From an uncultured Kordiimonas sp. (GTDB lineage: Bacteria; Pseudomonadota; Alphaproteobacteria; Sphingomonadales; Kordiimonadaceae): a DNA stretch of 64,000 nucleotides. Location: NCBI GenBank assembly GCA_947503575.1, contig CANNDZ010000001.1:2232001-2296000 (forward strand), read 5' to 3'. The notes beneath the pieces are model-generated. The model was not told where the DNA came from, ran no database searches, and worked only from the letters and a program-made list of their open reading frames with translations. The position numbers and the translations under genes were made by a program. How positions within the stretch are numbered: position 1 is the stretch's first letter; every line of letters starts with the position of its first letter. Positions 33,722 to 42,747 of this stretch are shown one piece after another.

Positions 33722-35701
33722 CTATCGCTCCAATGCGATGGAATAACGTATGCGCAAAGGTTCAATGGCGGATGAAAGGCTATCGGGCGCTTTTCTTGCC
33801 GTTTCATCAGTCTCTCGTAAACTGATCAATCCACGCACAAAAAAACTGTCTTTGACCGGCTGACACGACACCATACCAACACCGGCGGCGTCGGAACGTT
33901 TCATGGTCAAACGAATGCGATGCTGATCGTCACCAAGGACAAGGTCATCGCTCGTCATCCCAAGCGCCATAGACCCTGACACAAGCTTGCTGACCGGCTT
34001 GCCATGATCAAAGCTGGCAAGCTGACCGTTGTGCCAAAGTGCATGTTTTTCGTCGCTCTCTCCGCCATTATGGCAAGCAAAATACAATGACCGCGCATCG
34101 AAGGCGCGCGGGTTTAGCATTACGTGTCCAAGCCGAAGTGACCCCCAAAGCTCCCGTCCCCAACCAAATTTATATTGGACGATAAGGGTATGCGTTTCTT
34201 TGTTAAACTCGATAGACTTTTCAAGCGGACCCATTGCTGTTTGTATTTCTGCTGATACGACAATGACTTTTTTAAAAGAGTCGTGACTGATTGAAGGCAT
34301 GCAACGGCTGAGATCAGAAACTTTGGCGGCGTCAGATGGCTCAAAAACCAAATGTCCTGAGTAAAAATCAGCACCATATTCAATGTTGTCGAAATAGCCA
34401 TGTGCCAGCGTGCCAATCAGACTGTTGCTCATTGGCGCACCCGCAATCGCGCTTTTGTACTGTCCGAAACCAAAGGCTTGTATAGCCATGCCTCGGTAGC
34501 AATTGAGGACCAGATGCCCGGTGCCGGTTTGCAAAATCAGATAACGGCCATCATTGTCCACTCTCACATCATCGGGGATATCGACAATCAGGTCAGGTTG
34601 GCTTTCCACGACTGACTTTGTGTCTGTGAGAAGATCGAATGACTTTTGCAACTTCGCCCAGCGTTTGGTGGTGATGTGGGTGCGAAAATCACTGGCCCAA
34701 GCATGAAGCAATGTGCGCCAATCTTGGTCTGAGAAATCCCCTGTTAGCAAAAGTTTTTCGTATAATCGCCAGCAATGCGTGTTCAGTTTCAGGTCGCTTT
34801 GCCCTGTTACCGCCCAGCGCAAAAGATTGTATTTGCGCTGTTTTTTGACTGTTACAGGGGCAGCGGCGGTTTCAATCACCAACGGTTCGCTGGCTTTATC
34901 AAGCATTTTCAACGCTTCGCTAGGCAGTGCCAACCGGGGCACATTACTGTTACTAACAGCCTGCAGTAAAAGGCGAATTCTCTCATACTCCATCATGCTG
35001 CCAAGATCGGCTTCGCTGGAAAAACGCCCGGGTCGATAATCAAATACTTCCGCGTCGCTGGTGTATAGGGGCAGCGCGAGCACATTTTTTTCAACTTGTA
35101 GCGCCAAAAACTCAAAATACTCACCAGCGCTGAGTTCCCCGTGTGCATAACGCTGGAATTTCTGGAAGCTGATCGCATCAGACCAGATAACCGGCATGAC
35201 GGTGTCGCCCCCTTTGATAAAATGCGGGTGCGCCGCCAGGTCAGATGGCCATTCGGGATGATGGCTCGCCGCTTCGGCCCAGTCCATCATCACGGCCTTA
35301 TAGCCAGCTTCTTTATAAAGCGGCAAAAGACCGGGCGCATAGGCCTGCTCGTTAATCAACGCCAATGTCGGGTGAATACCCAGCAAGCGCTTATAATCCA
35401 TCATGCCCAACCGCAGGTTTTGCCGGGTAGCCTCCGGGGCGACAAGGGGGCCGATAATCTGGAAAGCGCCGCTGCCGACAAACTCAACGTGACCAGCGGC
35501 TATAAGGGCCCTTAGCTTTTCTATCCAGTCCGGTGCCAGACTATTGATCGCATCCAGGGTGTAACCTGTTGCCTCGATACCAACAGGGAAATCCTCCGCC
35601 AGCCGTAAAATCGGCCAGTAGCAGTGTTCGATAACAGCGGATCTTTGTTCTTCCTCAATTGCGGAAAAAGCCATGTTGAGATGGAACACTGTATAGGCCA
35701 T
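33722..35701 (-). CDS. Glycoside hydrolase family 57-type protein in the flagellin-sugar operon
   Basis: 659 aa from ATG 35701; a TTG at 35770 overlapping the oxidoreductase gene is an alternative. GH57 regions in order: FHLNMAFSAIEEEQR, GIEATGYTLDAI, LINEQAYAPGLLPLYKEAGY (E118, nucleophile-type position) and LPLYTSDAEVFDYRPGRF (D216, acid-type position). The C-terminal half is beta-rich and may bind sugar (MPSISHDSFKKVIVVSAEIQ). GH57 members are usually alpha-amylase or branching enzymes, with distant deacetylase relatives. In a nonulosonate cluster the substrate is unknown: glycan trimming or sugar deacylation are both possible. No signal peptide, so cytoplasmic. Confidence 0.72.
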   Translation of the reverse strand: MAYTVFHLNMAFSAIEEEQRSAVIEHCYWPILRLAEDFPVGIEATGYTLDAINSLAPDWIEKLRALIAAGHVEFVGSGAFQIIGPLVAPEATRQNLRLGMMDYKRLLGIHPTLALINEQAYAPGLLPLYKEAGYKAVMMDWAEAASHHPEWPSDLAAHPHFIKGGDTVMPVIWSDAISFQKFQRYAHGELSAGEYFEFLALQVEKNVLALPLYTSDAEVFDYRPGRFSSEADLGSMMEYERIRLLLQAVSNSNVPRLALPSEALKMLDKASEPLVIETAAAPVTVKKQRKYNLLRWAVTGQSDLKLNTHCWRLYEKLLLTGDFSDQDWRTLLHAWASDFRTHITTKRWAKLQKSFDLLTDTKSVVESQPDLIVDIPDDVRVDNDGRYLILQTGTGHLVLNCYRGMAIQAFGFGQYKSAIAGAPMSNSLIGTLAHGYFDNIEYGADFYSGHLVFEPSDAAKVSDLSRCMPSISHDSFKKVIVVSAEIQTAMGPLEKSIEFNKETHTLIVQYKFGWGRELWGSLRLGHVMLNPRAFDARSLYFACHNGGESDEKHALWHNGQLASFDHGKPVSKLVSGSMALGMTSDDLVLGDDQHRIRLTMKRSDAAGVGMVSCQPVKDSFFVRGLISLRETDETARKAPDSLSSAIEPLRIRYSIALER

Positions 35702-35741
35702 CGGCCTGTTGCCGGATGACGTGTGCCCCGATGTATCGGTT

Positions 35742-36896
35742 TCAACTGCTTCGGTTTGCCTTGAGGACAATCTTGCTACTCGACTTTAGGGACTGTTGCA
35801 CAACAGAGAGAACATATTCAGTTTTGACCGCCTCTGACAAGGTTGGTAGTTCATTGCTTTCAGGCCAGTCCGCGCCAGTCTGCACCAAATCCAGAAAATA
35901 CTTTACGCTGTCATACCCATAACCGGTAAAACGACGATGTCCCATGATGTCGCTTGTTTCACAGAAAAAGTAGGGGTTGACCTCTGCAACGCCCTTATCA
36001 CCCCAAGCCTGAACACCGCGTCTGGTTTGATCAAGTTCGACTAGACCGGCTTCAAACTGTACTTTCAGGGTTTGCAGGCTTTTGGCGGGGGACCCCAAAG
36101 GATTAAACCATCCCACATTCATGGGGCAATGCAGCGGGCCATTGCTGGTTTGGAAGGCAAGGTTCGCGAGCACACCGTCAAATTGCCCCGTTTCCTGAAA
36201 CACTTTGCCGCACAAGGGTGTTGCATCAACGGATGTGAGTACCGCTTCTGGGTACAAAAAGAATATCTGATCAACATAATGGCAGCCGATGTAGGTGAAA
36301 ACGTCGACATCAGCAGTCCAGCTAAACACGTCAATAGGCAAGTCACGGGGCTGATGATAGTCGACCGAATAGGCAAGCATTCGGCCCATCTCAGCCTGCT
36401 TCACCTGATGTTTTAACAGTCGGTTGGATGTGTCAAAACGCTTGTGGTAGTCAACCCAGACTTTGCCACCAGTTTCTTTGGTTATTTCAGCTAGTTTTTG
36501 AGCCTCTGGCCAGTTTCCAGTCAATGGCTTGACAATCCACACCGGCACACCGGCCTGCATTGCATGAATGGCATACTCTGCATGTAACTGATCAGGCACC
36601 GCGATAAAACAGGCATCAGGGGTTTGTTTTTCCAAAATAGTACGCGCTTCCGACGAACTTACCAGCGTGACATTAACCAATGCATCGGGCACGCCCAAAT
36701 CACTAAGAATGCTAGTGATTTCCGCCTGTTTTTTTTCTTTCGTTTTAGGGTTGTCAAACGACAGAGTTACGTGATGCGCAGTGCCATTATTAGAGACTTC
36801 ATCGACTAACCATTGCACTACAGAACGCAACACTACACCTGGACCATATTGATCCCCGAGCACATAGGAGCCTGAACCTATTATCAGGATATTCAT
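35742..36896 (-). CDS. Gfo/Idh/MocA-family NAD(P)-dependent sugar oxidoreductase
   Basis: 384 aa. N-terminal Rossmann fold (MNILIIGSGSYVLGDQYGPG; TPDACFIAVPDQLHAEYAIH; VWIVKPLTGNWPEAQKLAEI, with the EKP-type Lys in VKP) and a C-terminal substrate domain with YIGCHYVDQIFFLYPEAV, which supplies the usual DxGxH-type His. It starts inside the ATP-grasp stop (ATGA overlap), so the two are translationally coupled. Likely oxidises or epimerises a sugar, sugar acid or nucleotide sugar in the flagellin glycan pathway; the substrate cannot be read from sequence. Confidence 0.85.
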   Translation of the reverse strand: MNILIIGSGSYVLGDQYGPGVVLRSVVQWLVDEVSNNGTAHHVTLSFDNPKTKEKKQAEITSILSDLGVPDALVNVTLVSSSEARTILEKQTPDACFIAVPDQLHAEYAIHAMQAGVPVWIVKPLTGNWPEAQKLAEITKETGGKVWVDYHKRFDTSNRLLKHQVKQAEMGRMLAYSVDYHQPRDLPIDVFSWTADVDVFTYIGCHYVDQIFFLYPEAVLTSVDATPLCGKVFQETGQFDGVLANLAFQTSNGPLHCPMNVGWFNPLGSPAKSLQTLKVQFEAGLVELDQTRRGVQAWGDKGVAEVNPYFFCETSDIMGHRRFTGYGYDSVKYFLDLVQTGADWPESNELPTLSEAVKTEYVLSVVQQSLKSSSKIVLKANRSS

Positions 36897-38158
36897 CTGC
36901 CATCCTCCGCTATCAGGGCCGCAGCAATTTGTTCCACTTTCGCTCGTGCTAAGGCATCAGCCTCTGCCTGGGTTTCTGATGTACATATGACGTAGCCAAG
37001 TCTGTCACCATGACAGCGAATTTGCGGTGCTTTATCAAGAGTGTGAATATCTTCCCTGAACCAATAACCAACAACAGACGGGTCGATAACTAACGATTGT
37101 ATCTGTTTCATGCGCTTCAGTTTGGTACCGGGCGGGATTAACACGAACCTTTGGGACACTCCCACGTTCCTTGTTGGTTTAAGGTGATTGAGGTCAACAT
37201 TCATATCCAATGCATGCTGAAGCAAGGGGTACAGGATGTTTACGCAGCTGCTTAATGGTACAACTGTGTCGCAAAACCGGCCGCCCGAGGTCCTTACCGC
37301 CATTTCCAATACGACCATTTCGCCCGAATTTGTGATGATAATGTCCCCTTTCAGCACGCCGTCTTCGATGCCAATGGCATTCCTGCATTGGTCGATCAGC
37401 TCTACAAGACTCGCTCGTGTCTCATCGGCTGCAGACCAAGGCATAGAATGGCCATCTTCAATCTGAAACGGCCACAGATTGGCCGTTGTGTCATAATGCC
37501 TGAGGGCGATAGAGGTAACCTCAAGAAGGCCCTTGAACACGACACTTTCAGTGCTGAGCTGCAAACCCTGTACATATTCTTCAAGCTGAAAGCTTTGACC
37601 GCCAAACTCTGTGCGAGCTTCATAGTAGGTGCGCAATTCCTCCATGGATTCAACATATTGCACGCCGCGCGCACCGGCCAGGCGGGTTGGCTTTGCCATC
37701 ATTGGGAATTTTATGGTTTCTGCTGCCCTGCTCCAGGCATCCCAGTCAGCACTGCTCTCAATGGCTGCAAATTCTGGCACACGAATACCGGCTTCCATCA
37801 AACATGCAGACCGCTCGCTTTTCTCAGTGCCGCGTAATGCGATATCAACTGGTAAACCTGGCAGTCCAAAATATTGCGCAACCATTGCAGCTTCGACCGC
37901 TAGTTCCGCTGCATGGACAAAAACAGCATCGATATTGGCCTCTTTAGCCTTCGCGATCAGTTCGTCAGAGTTTTTGATATTAACCTGGTAGAATTCATCT
38001 GCCTCATACGAACAGGCTGCATCTGTGTGCCCGTCAAAGACTATGACTTCCGCGCCAAGTTCCTTGGCAATCCGAAGCGCGTACAACTGCTCAAAACCGC
38101 CGCCCAGCAACAGCAATCGCTTCTTTTTTTGTTCAGTATCAATCGTTGAAAGAGACAT
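36893..38158 (-). CDS. ATP-grasp ligase in the flagellin-sugar operon
   Basis: 421 aa from ATG 38158 (MSLSTIDTEQ), which overlaps the FkbM gene by 20 bp; the frame extends upstream to 38320 without support. Pre-ATP-grasp Rossmann part (RLLLLGGGFEQLYALRIAKE), then ATP-grasp domain with KFPMMAKPTRLAGARGVQYV (ATP-binding Lys and Gly loop) and the metal site LEMAVRTSGGRF. Related to carboxylate-amine ligases of the PurK/CarB type. It could join an amino acid or other acid to an amino sugar, replacing the acetylation step of the pseudaminic pathway (inference). Confidence 0.82.
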   Translation of the reverse strand: MSLSTIDTEQKKKRLLLLGGGFEQLYALRIAKELGAEVIVFDGHTDAACSYEADEFYQVNIKNSDELIAKAKEANIDAVFVHAAELAVEAAMVAQYFGLPGLPVDIALRGTEKSERSACLMEAGIRVPEFAAIESSADWDAWSRAAETIKFPMMAKPTRLAGARGVQYVESMEELRTYYEARTEFGGQSFQLEEYVQGLQLSTESVVFKGLLEVTSIALRHYDTTANLWPFQIEDGHSMPWSAADETRASLVELIDQCRNAIGIEDGVLKGDIIITNSGEMVVLEMAVRTSGGRFCDTVVPLSSCVNILYPLLQHALDMNVDLNHLKPTRNVGVSQRFVLIPPGTKLKRMKQIQSLVIDPSVVGYWFREDIHTLDKAPQIRCHGDRLGYVICTSETQAEADALARAKVEQIAAALIAEDGR

Positions 38159-39200
38159 AATATTCCAGTTCATACACGGCAAGCGGATGATGCCCAACGT
38201 GAATATTAACCCCAGTGAACCGCTGATACAGGAACTCTGCGATCTCGCGCGGATGATCGGCATGATGATAGGCGCTGATTGCAAGGTGCGGCCGGTTGTT
38301 GCGCAGCGTTTTTTCCGCACCCTCTAGAAAGTCCAATTCAAAGCCTTCAATATCAACCTTTATGAGGGAGATATTGTCCAGCTCCAGATCATCCAGCGGA
38401 TACACTTCGATCACCTCAACTTCACCGGGGGTGGTTGTTATGTCGTCGCTTATACGGCTGCGGCTGGACACGCACTCGCGCGGTTGTTCGATGCTGGTAC
38501 GTTCGGCCCCGATAGCAAGCTTGTGAGCTTCAATCGGTACAGCGCCATTTGATGAGGCAGCTGTTTGTGTCAGCAGTTTAAAATTTTCTTCAAAAGGTTC
38601 AAAGGCTACAACCTTGCTAAAATGCCCTGAGCTGGCGAATTCTTTCGACGTAACACCATCGTATGCGCCAATGTCTAGCGCAGTGCCGCCTTCCTTCACC
38701 GTCGATAGCCACGGTTCATGGGCATACTGTTGCCGCATAGACGGCATGGATACCAAAGTAGCAAGATCACCCGTTGATTTAAACGACCGCCAACTCGACA
38801 AAAATCTTTTTTCTTCAACAGTTTGAAGCCCATCTGCAACCCGATCAAGCGTCGGGCAATGGACAAAATCAGCGCCATAAGTGGGCCAAAACATACCATC
38901 TAAAAAAGGAAAGATTCTTTGCGAAAAAATACGATTTTTTATAAGAAAAGTGGCAATTTCAGCCTGATATGCGGAAACAATAATAATGCCGCTATCATTA
39001 TCGTTTTCCGTAAAAAGCGTTTCGGGCGAGATAACAGGAAATCCCAAAAATGCCGATTGCTGTTTTTGCGGGTCCCGGTCAATTACACCGCGGACTGTCT
39101 TGCCGTGTTTTTCCAAAAATTCGAGCGTGCCAACAGCAGCAGGTGTCGCCCCGTACAAGTAAAACGCCTGATACTGCTGAAATCGCTCGACAAGTGTCAT
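38139..39200 (-). CDS. FkbM-family methyltransferase with N-terminal nucleotide-fold domain
   Basis: 353 aa. Residues about 10-120 form a Rossmann-like domain (FYLYGATPAAVGTLEFLEKH, GVIDRDPQKQ) typical of some sugar-modifying enzymes; the C-terminal 200 residues are the FkbM O-methyltransferase domain (TALDIGAYDGVTSKEFASSG, VVAFEPFEENFKLL, ISLIKVDIEGFELDFLEGAE). Probably methylates a hydroxyl of the flagellin sugar. Follows the class I methyltransferase by three bases. Confidence 0.88.
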   Translation of the reverse strand: MTLVERFQQYQAFYLYGATPAAVGTLEFLEKHGKTVRGVIDRDPQKQQSAFLGFPVISPETLFTENDNDSGIIIVSAYQAEIATFLIKNRIFSQRIFPFLDGMFWPTYGADFVHCPTLDRVADGLQTVEEKRFLSSWRSFKSTGDLATLVSMPSMRQQYAHEPWLSTVKEGGTALDIGAYDGVTSKEFASSGHFSKVVAFEPFEENFKLLTQTAASSNGAVPIEAHKLAIGAERTSIEQPRECVSSRSRISDDITTTPGEVEVIEVYPLDDLELDNISLIKVDIEGFELDFLEGAEKTLRNNRPHLAISAYHHADHPREIAEFLYQRFTGVNIHVGHHPLAVYELEYYVSFND

Positions 39201-39203
39201 CTT

Positions 39204-40142
39204 CTACTCGCCTGATTCAAGGGGTTTACAGGCAAATATAATCGCTAGTCGCCCAAGGCCCGCTTGGGCAAGACCACGATAAAAATCCCGGTAAACACGT
39301 TTGTCGCCACCGGCCAGATTAATATCGAGCGCCTTGCGCCAACCATGCAGTTCACGCCCTTTTTCCGGCGCCACCGTATAGTCTTGGCCCATCAGTAAAA
39401 ACAACTCCATGGGGAAATTCGTCAGTTTGTCTTTAACCGTAAAACCTGCTGATGCAATCAGGTCCGACAAACTATCGAAATCATAATAATTGAGGTGATG
39501 ATCAGGTACAATCCACCAAGGATTTTTTTGAAGTCTTTTCTCAACTATAGACTGTAGTGAATTGTAATCATTTGGTGTTGATACACACAAAACACCGCCG
39601 GGCACCAACCGATCATAGGCCAGTTCCAGAAGTTCACACGGCTGCGCCACATGTTCCAAAACTTCACTCATGTGAATAAAATCAAACTGACCAAGTGTTT
39701 CAGCCATGCCGCTGTCAAAAAAGCCAGACCGCACATCAAGCCCACGATCGCGGGCATAGTCACTAGCAACCGGTGATGGCTCCACACCAACACCGTCCCA
39801 GCCAAGGCTTTTCCCTACCGCGAGAAAATCGCCTGGACCACTACCAATATCCAAAACACGGCCAGCCTGGCCTTCCAACAGATCAGACGCCACAGAAAAC
39901 CTGAGTTCACATTCAACAGCTTTCCAGGCAAAATCCTCGTCCGCCTCCTTGAGATATTGGTCTTTCTCTGACTGGTAAAATTCCTCCTGGTAGAATTCTG
40001 CCTGTGTTTCCGACGATGGCAAGGGCACGATATGCTTGAAGCCGCATTGCTCACAGGCAATAACATCTATGCCATCCAAAACCGTCACCGCTGGACCGGC
40101 ATGATGACCGTGTTCGCTGCTATGCCAATCACGCCGCGGCAT
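39204..40142 (-). CDS. Class I SAM-dependent methyltransferase with N-terminal zinc-ribbon-like CxxC
   Basis: 312 aa. N-terminal DVIACEQCGFKHIVPLP; then the methyltransferase fold: RVLDIGSGPGDFLAVGKSLG (SAM-binding GxGxG), VGVEPSPVASDYARDRG, FDFIHMSEVLEHVAQP and PGGVLCVSTPNDYNS. This type is common in lipopolysaccharide and capsule loci, where it methylates sugars. It overlaps the SpsF-PseG gene by 14 bp. Substrate unknown; with the FkbM gene it implies two methylation steps. Confidence 0.88.
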   Translation of the reverse strand: MPRRDWHSSEHGHHAGPAVTVLDGIDVIACEQCGFKHIVPLPSSETQAEFYQEEFYQSEKDQYLKEADEDFAWKAVECELRFSVASDLLEGQAGRVLDIGSGPGDFLAVGKSLGWDGVGVEPSPVASDYARDRGLDVRSGFFDSGMAETLGQFDFIHMSEVLEHVAQPCELLELAYDRLVPGGVLCVSTPNDYNSLQSIVEKRLQKNPWWIVPDHHLNYYDFDSLSDLIASAGFTVKDKLTNFPMELFLLMGQDYTVAPEKGRELHGWRKALDINLAGGDKRVYRDFYRGLAQAGLGRLAIIFACKPLESGE

Positions 40143-41892
40143 CAGATACTTCTTTCAATGACTTTAATCCGTTCTGGATGGCTTGCGCAAAGTTGTATGG
40201 ACCACTGGAAAGCCGGGATACAATGTCATCCATGGCGAGGTTATGGTCCTCATCTAATTGATCACAAAGACGTTTTATCGCCGTATCAGTATCTGGGGCA
40301 ATCAAAGGCGGAACCATCGTTTCTAGGTGTGCCCACTCTTCTTCTGATGCTGCCCCCAAGGGATCAAAAACAACAGCAGGCACGCCGGCCCTTAAACATT
40401 CGTAGAACGTAACACCAAAAACACACAAAGCAGCGTCATAGCCTGCCACCACCTTATAAAGGTCCGGCGGTGATTTCAGGCATGTGAACCGCTCATCACA
40501 ATCAAACACTTCTGGTTCCGCTGCATAAGGCCCCTGCACCCAATCAATTCTTGTATCTTTCGGCAGGGTTTCGAGCAATTGTCGCGGCAAACTAGCGGAG
40601 AGCCCCAAGGGGTCAGCCCCCCCGGTCAACACGATAACCGAACGCTCTGCGTTTTCGCGTTCCAAAGTAACTGCCGCGTCGTCATCAGGTCGCCGAAGCA
40701 GAAATGTATCAAGGCCGAAGCGTAGCCGTTCTCGTTCTGACCGGCTCAATTGATTAGTTTCCAAATGAACTGCCGGAACCCACAATATATCGAACAAACC
40801 GTCCGGGTCTGACAATTCATCAATGCCGACCGTAAGGCATTCTTTGGACCTGATTTCAAGTAGACCAGACAGCTCTTGGTCCAACACCTTCACATCCGTA
40901 ATAATACAATCTGGGGATTTGCCATCCAGACTAAAACGGTCAACCCATTCATGTGGCAATAAATTAAGGCCGGAAAATTCAACCTTTGGACCCTTCACCT
41001 GAATCTGAACAGCCGCACCCAGATATTCCTGAAGGCTATTTGCTGACGCGCAAGCCCTACTAAGGTGCCCTAGCCCAATACCCGGTCCTGCCTCGCATAA
41101 AATCACAACCTCGGGCGCAACTTCTTTTACCGCTTTCTGGCGCACATGCGCGTTGATTGCAGCCAAGTCTTGATCATGCAAAAGCTGGTCAATAACCCAT
41201 TTCAGGTCCACGATACTGTTGGGACTATTTGATCGATACCACCGATCATAAAGTTTCGATGCAAACGCATAATCCTGAGGCGTATCAACGGATAGCCGAT
41301 GTTCAACTTCAGAAAATTTTGCCTGATCTTCTATCCACAGAAGCTGGTCCGGTTCTACCTTATTTAAATGAAAATAGACGGCACCGACATGTTCGCGCTC
41401 GAAGGGCTCCTTGGCAACCGCAACCATCCTGTCCCAAAAACCACGGTTGAAAACGTCAAATCCCTCATGGATCAGCTTACCCACACCCTCCGGGGGGCGA
41501 GCTCTTGCTATGCCAAATGGTGACACTGTGGCTGACGCTTCAATCAACGCAGCAATTGTAGCCGGTTCAATAAATGGACAGTCACCACAAACATAAACGA
41601 AACTGTCTGCATTGGTTGCCCTAAAGGCCGCGTCAACACGCCCAACAACATCGTTTTCATCGCCGTCCCAGGCAAAGCCTGTCACACTGTTTTTATCTGC
41701 CCATTCACACAGCGGTTTGTTAGCGTCATCAACCGTTGTGGCCACGATAATTTCGTCGATAGCCGAGACCTGACGAAGTCGCCGCACGATATGCGTGATA
41801 AGCGGTACACCAGCAAGCGGCAATAGCTGCTTGCGCGGCAAGCGCGAGGATGTAAGGCGTGCGCCTATGATTGCTACTGTTTTGCCGCCCAT
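40129..41892 (-). CDS. SpsF-type cytidylyltransferase fused to PseG-like nucleotide-sugar hydrolase
   Basis: 587 aa with two domains. Residues 1-240: NTP transferase of the SpsF/CMP-sugar type (IIGARLTSSRLPRKQLLPLA, EIIVATTVDDANKP, YVCGDCPFIEP). Residues about 270-570: PseG/SpsG fold (ILCEAGPGIGLGHLSRACAS with the catalytic-type His, VIVLTGGADPLGLSASLPRQ, ALCVFGVTFYECLRAGVPAV). PseG removes UDP from UDP-2,4-diacetamido-trideoxy-altrose, and the cytidylyltransferase activates the finished nonulosonate with CMP; the two reactions flank the NeuB step. Overlaps the NeuB-like gene by 19 bp. Confidence 0.88.
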   Translation of the reverse strand: MGGKTVAIIGARLTSSRLPRKQLLPLAGVPLITHIVRRLRQVSAIDEIIVATTVDDANKPLCEWADKNSVTGFAWDGDENDVVGRVDAAFRATNADSFVYVCGDCPFIEPATIAALIEASATVSPFGIARARPPEGVGKLIHEGFDVFNRGFWDRMVAVAKEPFEREHVGAVYFHLNKVEPDQLLWIEDQAKFSEVEHRLSVDTPQDYAFASKLYDRWYRSNSPNSIVDLKWVIDQLLHDQDLAAINAHVRQKAVKEVAPEVVILCEAGPGIGLGHLSRACASANSLQEYLGAAVQIQVKGPKVEFSGLNLLPHEWVDRFSLDGKSPDCIITDVKVLDQELSGLLEIRSKECLTVGIDELSDPDGLFDILWVPAVHLETNQLSRSERERLRFGLDTFLLRRPDDDAAVTLERENAERSVIVLTGGADPLGLSASLPRQLLETLPKDTRIDWVQGPYAAEPEVFDCDERFTCLKSPPDLYKVVAGYDAALCVFGVTFYECLRAGVPAVVFDPLGAASEEEWAHLETMVPPLIAPDTDTAIKRLCDQLDEDHNLAMDDIVSRLSSGPYNFAQAIQNGLKSLKEVSDAAA

Positions 41893-42743
41893 TCCCGCCT
41901 CATATGCAACAAGGGCCTTAGGCCGTCTGACGGATCCGCCCGCCAGACGCGGTCAGATGCTTCTGCAGCAACGGCCTGCTTTATGCCATCGCCGTCAGCC
42001 TGAAATGCAGCCCGCACATCCTGTATCACCGGGCCAATTTCTTCCGGCAGCCAGCAGTGACCCGTTTGATATTCAGCACCCTGCTCGTCCAAATCCAAAT
42101 GGAATTCAATAATAGGTGCATGAAAACGATGAACTGCTCGCTGGATAACGGCAGGGCTGCGCGAATGGTCGGACCATCCAACCGGCCGGTTGGTTGCCTG
42201 GCCAATAGTTTCTATTGCGGATAGATTACATTCTTCCACGGGGGCCGGATAACCCGAAATGCAGTGCAGCAGCGTAAGGTCATTACCGCCTGCCACCTCA
42301 AAAGCGTCCACTGCAGCTTTGATTTCCTCCAAATCTGCCATACCGGTTGATAAAACTAAGGGCAAACCAGTATTTGCGCAGGCCTTTATCAAATCCAACC
42401 ACAACAGTTCATATGATGCGACTTTGTAAAAATGTACGTAGGGCTGCAATTCATCAACCGCATCCAGGTAAAAGGGTGTGCAAGAAAACTGAATACCATT
42501 GTCGTCACAGGCTTTGCGCAGGTCAGGCAAAAATGCAACCGGCAATTCCCATTGGCGTCGGCGGCGATGTTCTTCGCTGTGCGCGAGAATTTCAGGCGCA
42601 AACAGCTCATCAAGTTTAAACAACTGGAATTTCACTGCATCGCACCCAATGCGAGCAGACTCCTCAATAAACCTGATGCACCGCCCCAGATCTTGAGCAT
42701 GGTTGCTGGATACTTCAGAAATGAAGAAGGGTTTCCTGATCAT
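41874..42743 (-). CDS. NeuB/PseI/LegI-type nonulosonate synthase lacking the SAF domain
   Basis: 289 aa versus about 340-350 for usual NeuB. The TIM barrel is complete: FISEVSSNHAQDLGRCIRFI, GCDAVKFQLFKLDEL, FYKVASYELLWLDLIKACA, LVLSTGMADLEEI, HCISGYPAP, GWSDHSRSPAV and IIEFHLDLDE, which keep the metal His pair. The C-terminal antifreeze-like (SAF) domain is absent; the protein ends soon after the barrel in RPLLHMRREWAAKQ. It condenses PEP with a hexosamine to make a nine-carbon sugar. In NeuB the SAF domain of one subunit covers the partner active site, so its absence is notable. Confidence 0.88.
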   Translation of the reverse strand: MIRKPFFISEVSSNHAQDLGRCIRFIEESARIGCDAVKFQLFKLDELFAPEILAHSEEHRRRRQWELPVAFLPDLRKACDDNGIQFSCTPFYLDAVDELQPYVHFYKVASYELLWLDLIKACANTGLPLVLSTGMADLEEIKAAVDAFEVAGGNDLTLLHCISGYPAPVEECNLSAIETIGQATNRPVGWSDHSRSPAVIQRAVHRFHAPIIEFHLDLDEQGAEYQTGHCWLPEEIGPVIQDVRAAFQADGDGIKQAVAAEASDRVWRADPSDGLRPLLHMRREWAAKQ

Positions 42744-42747
42744 TCCT

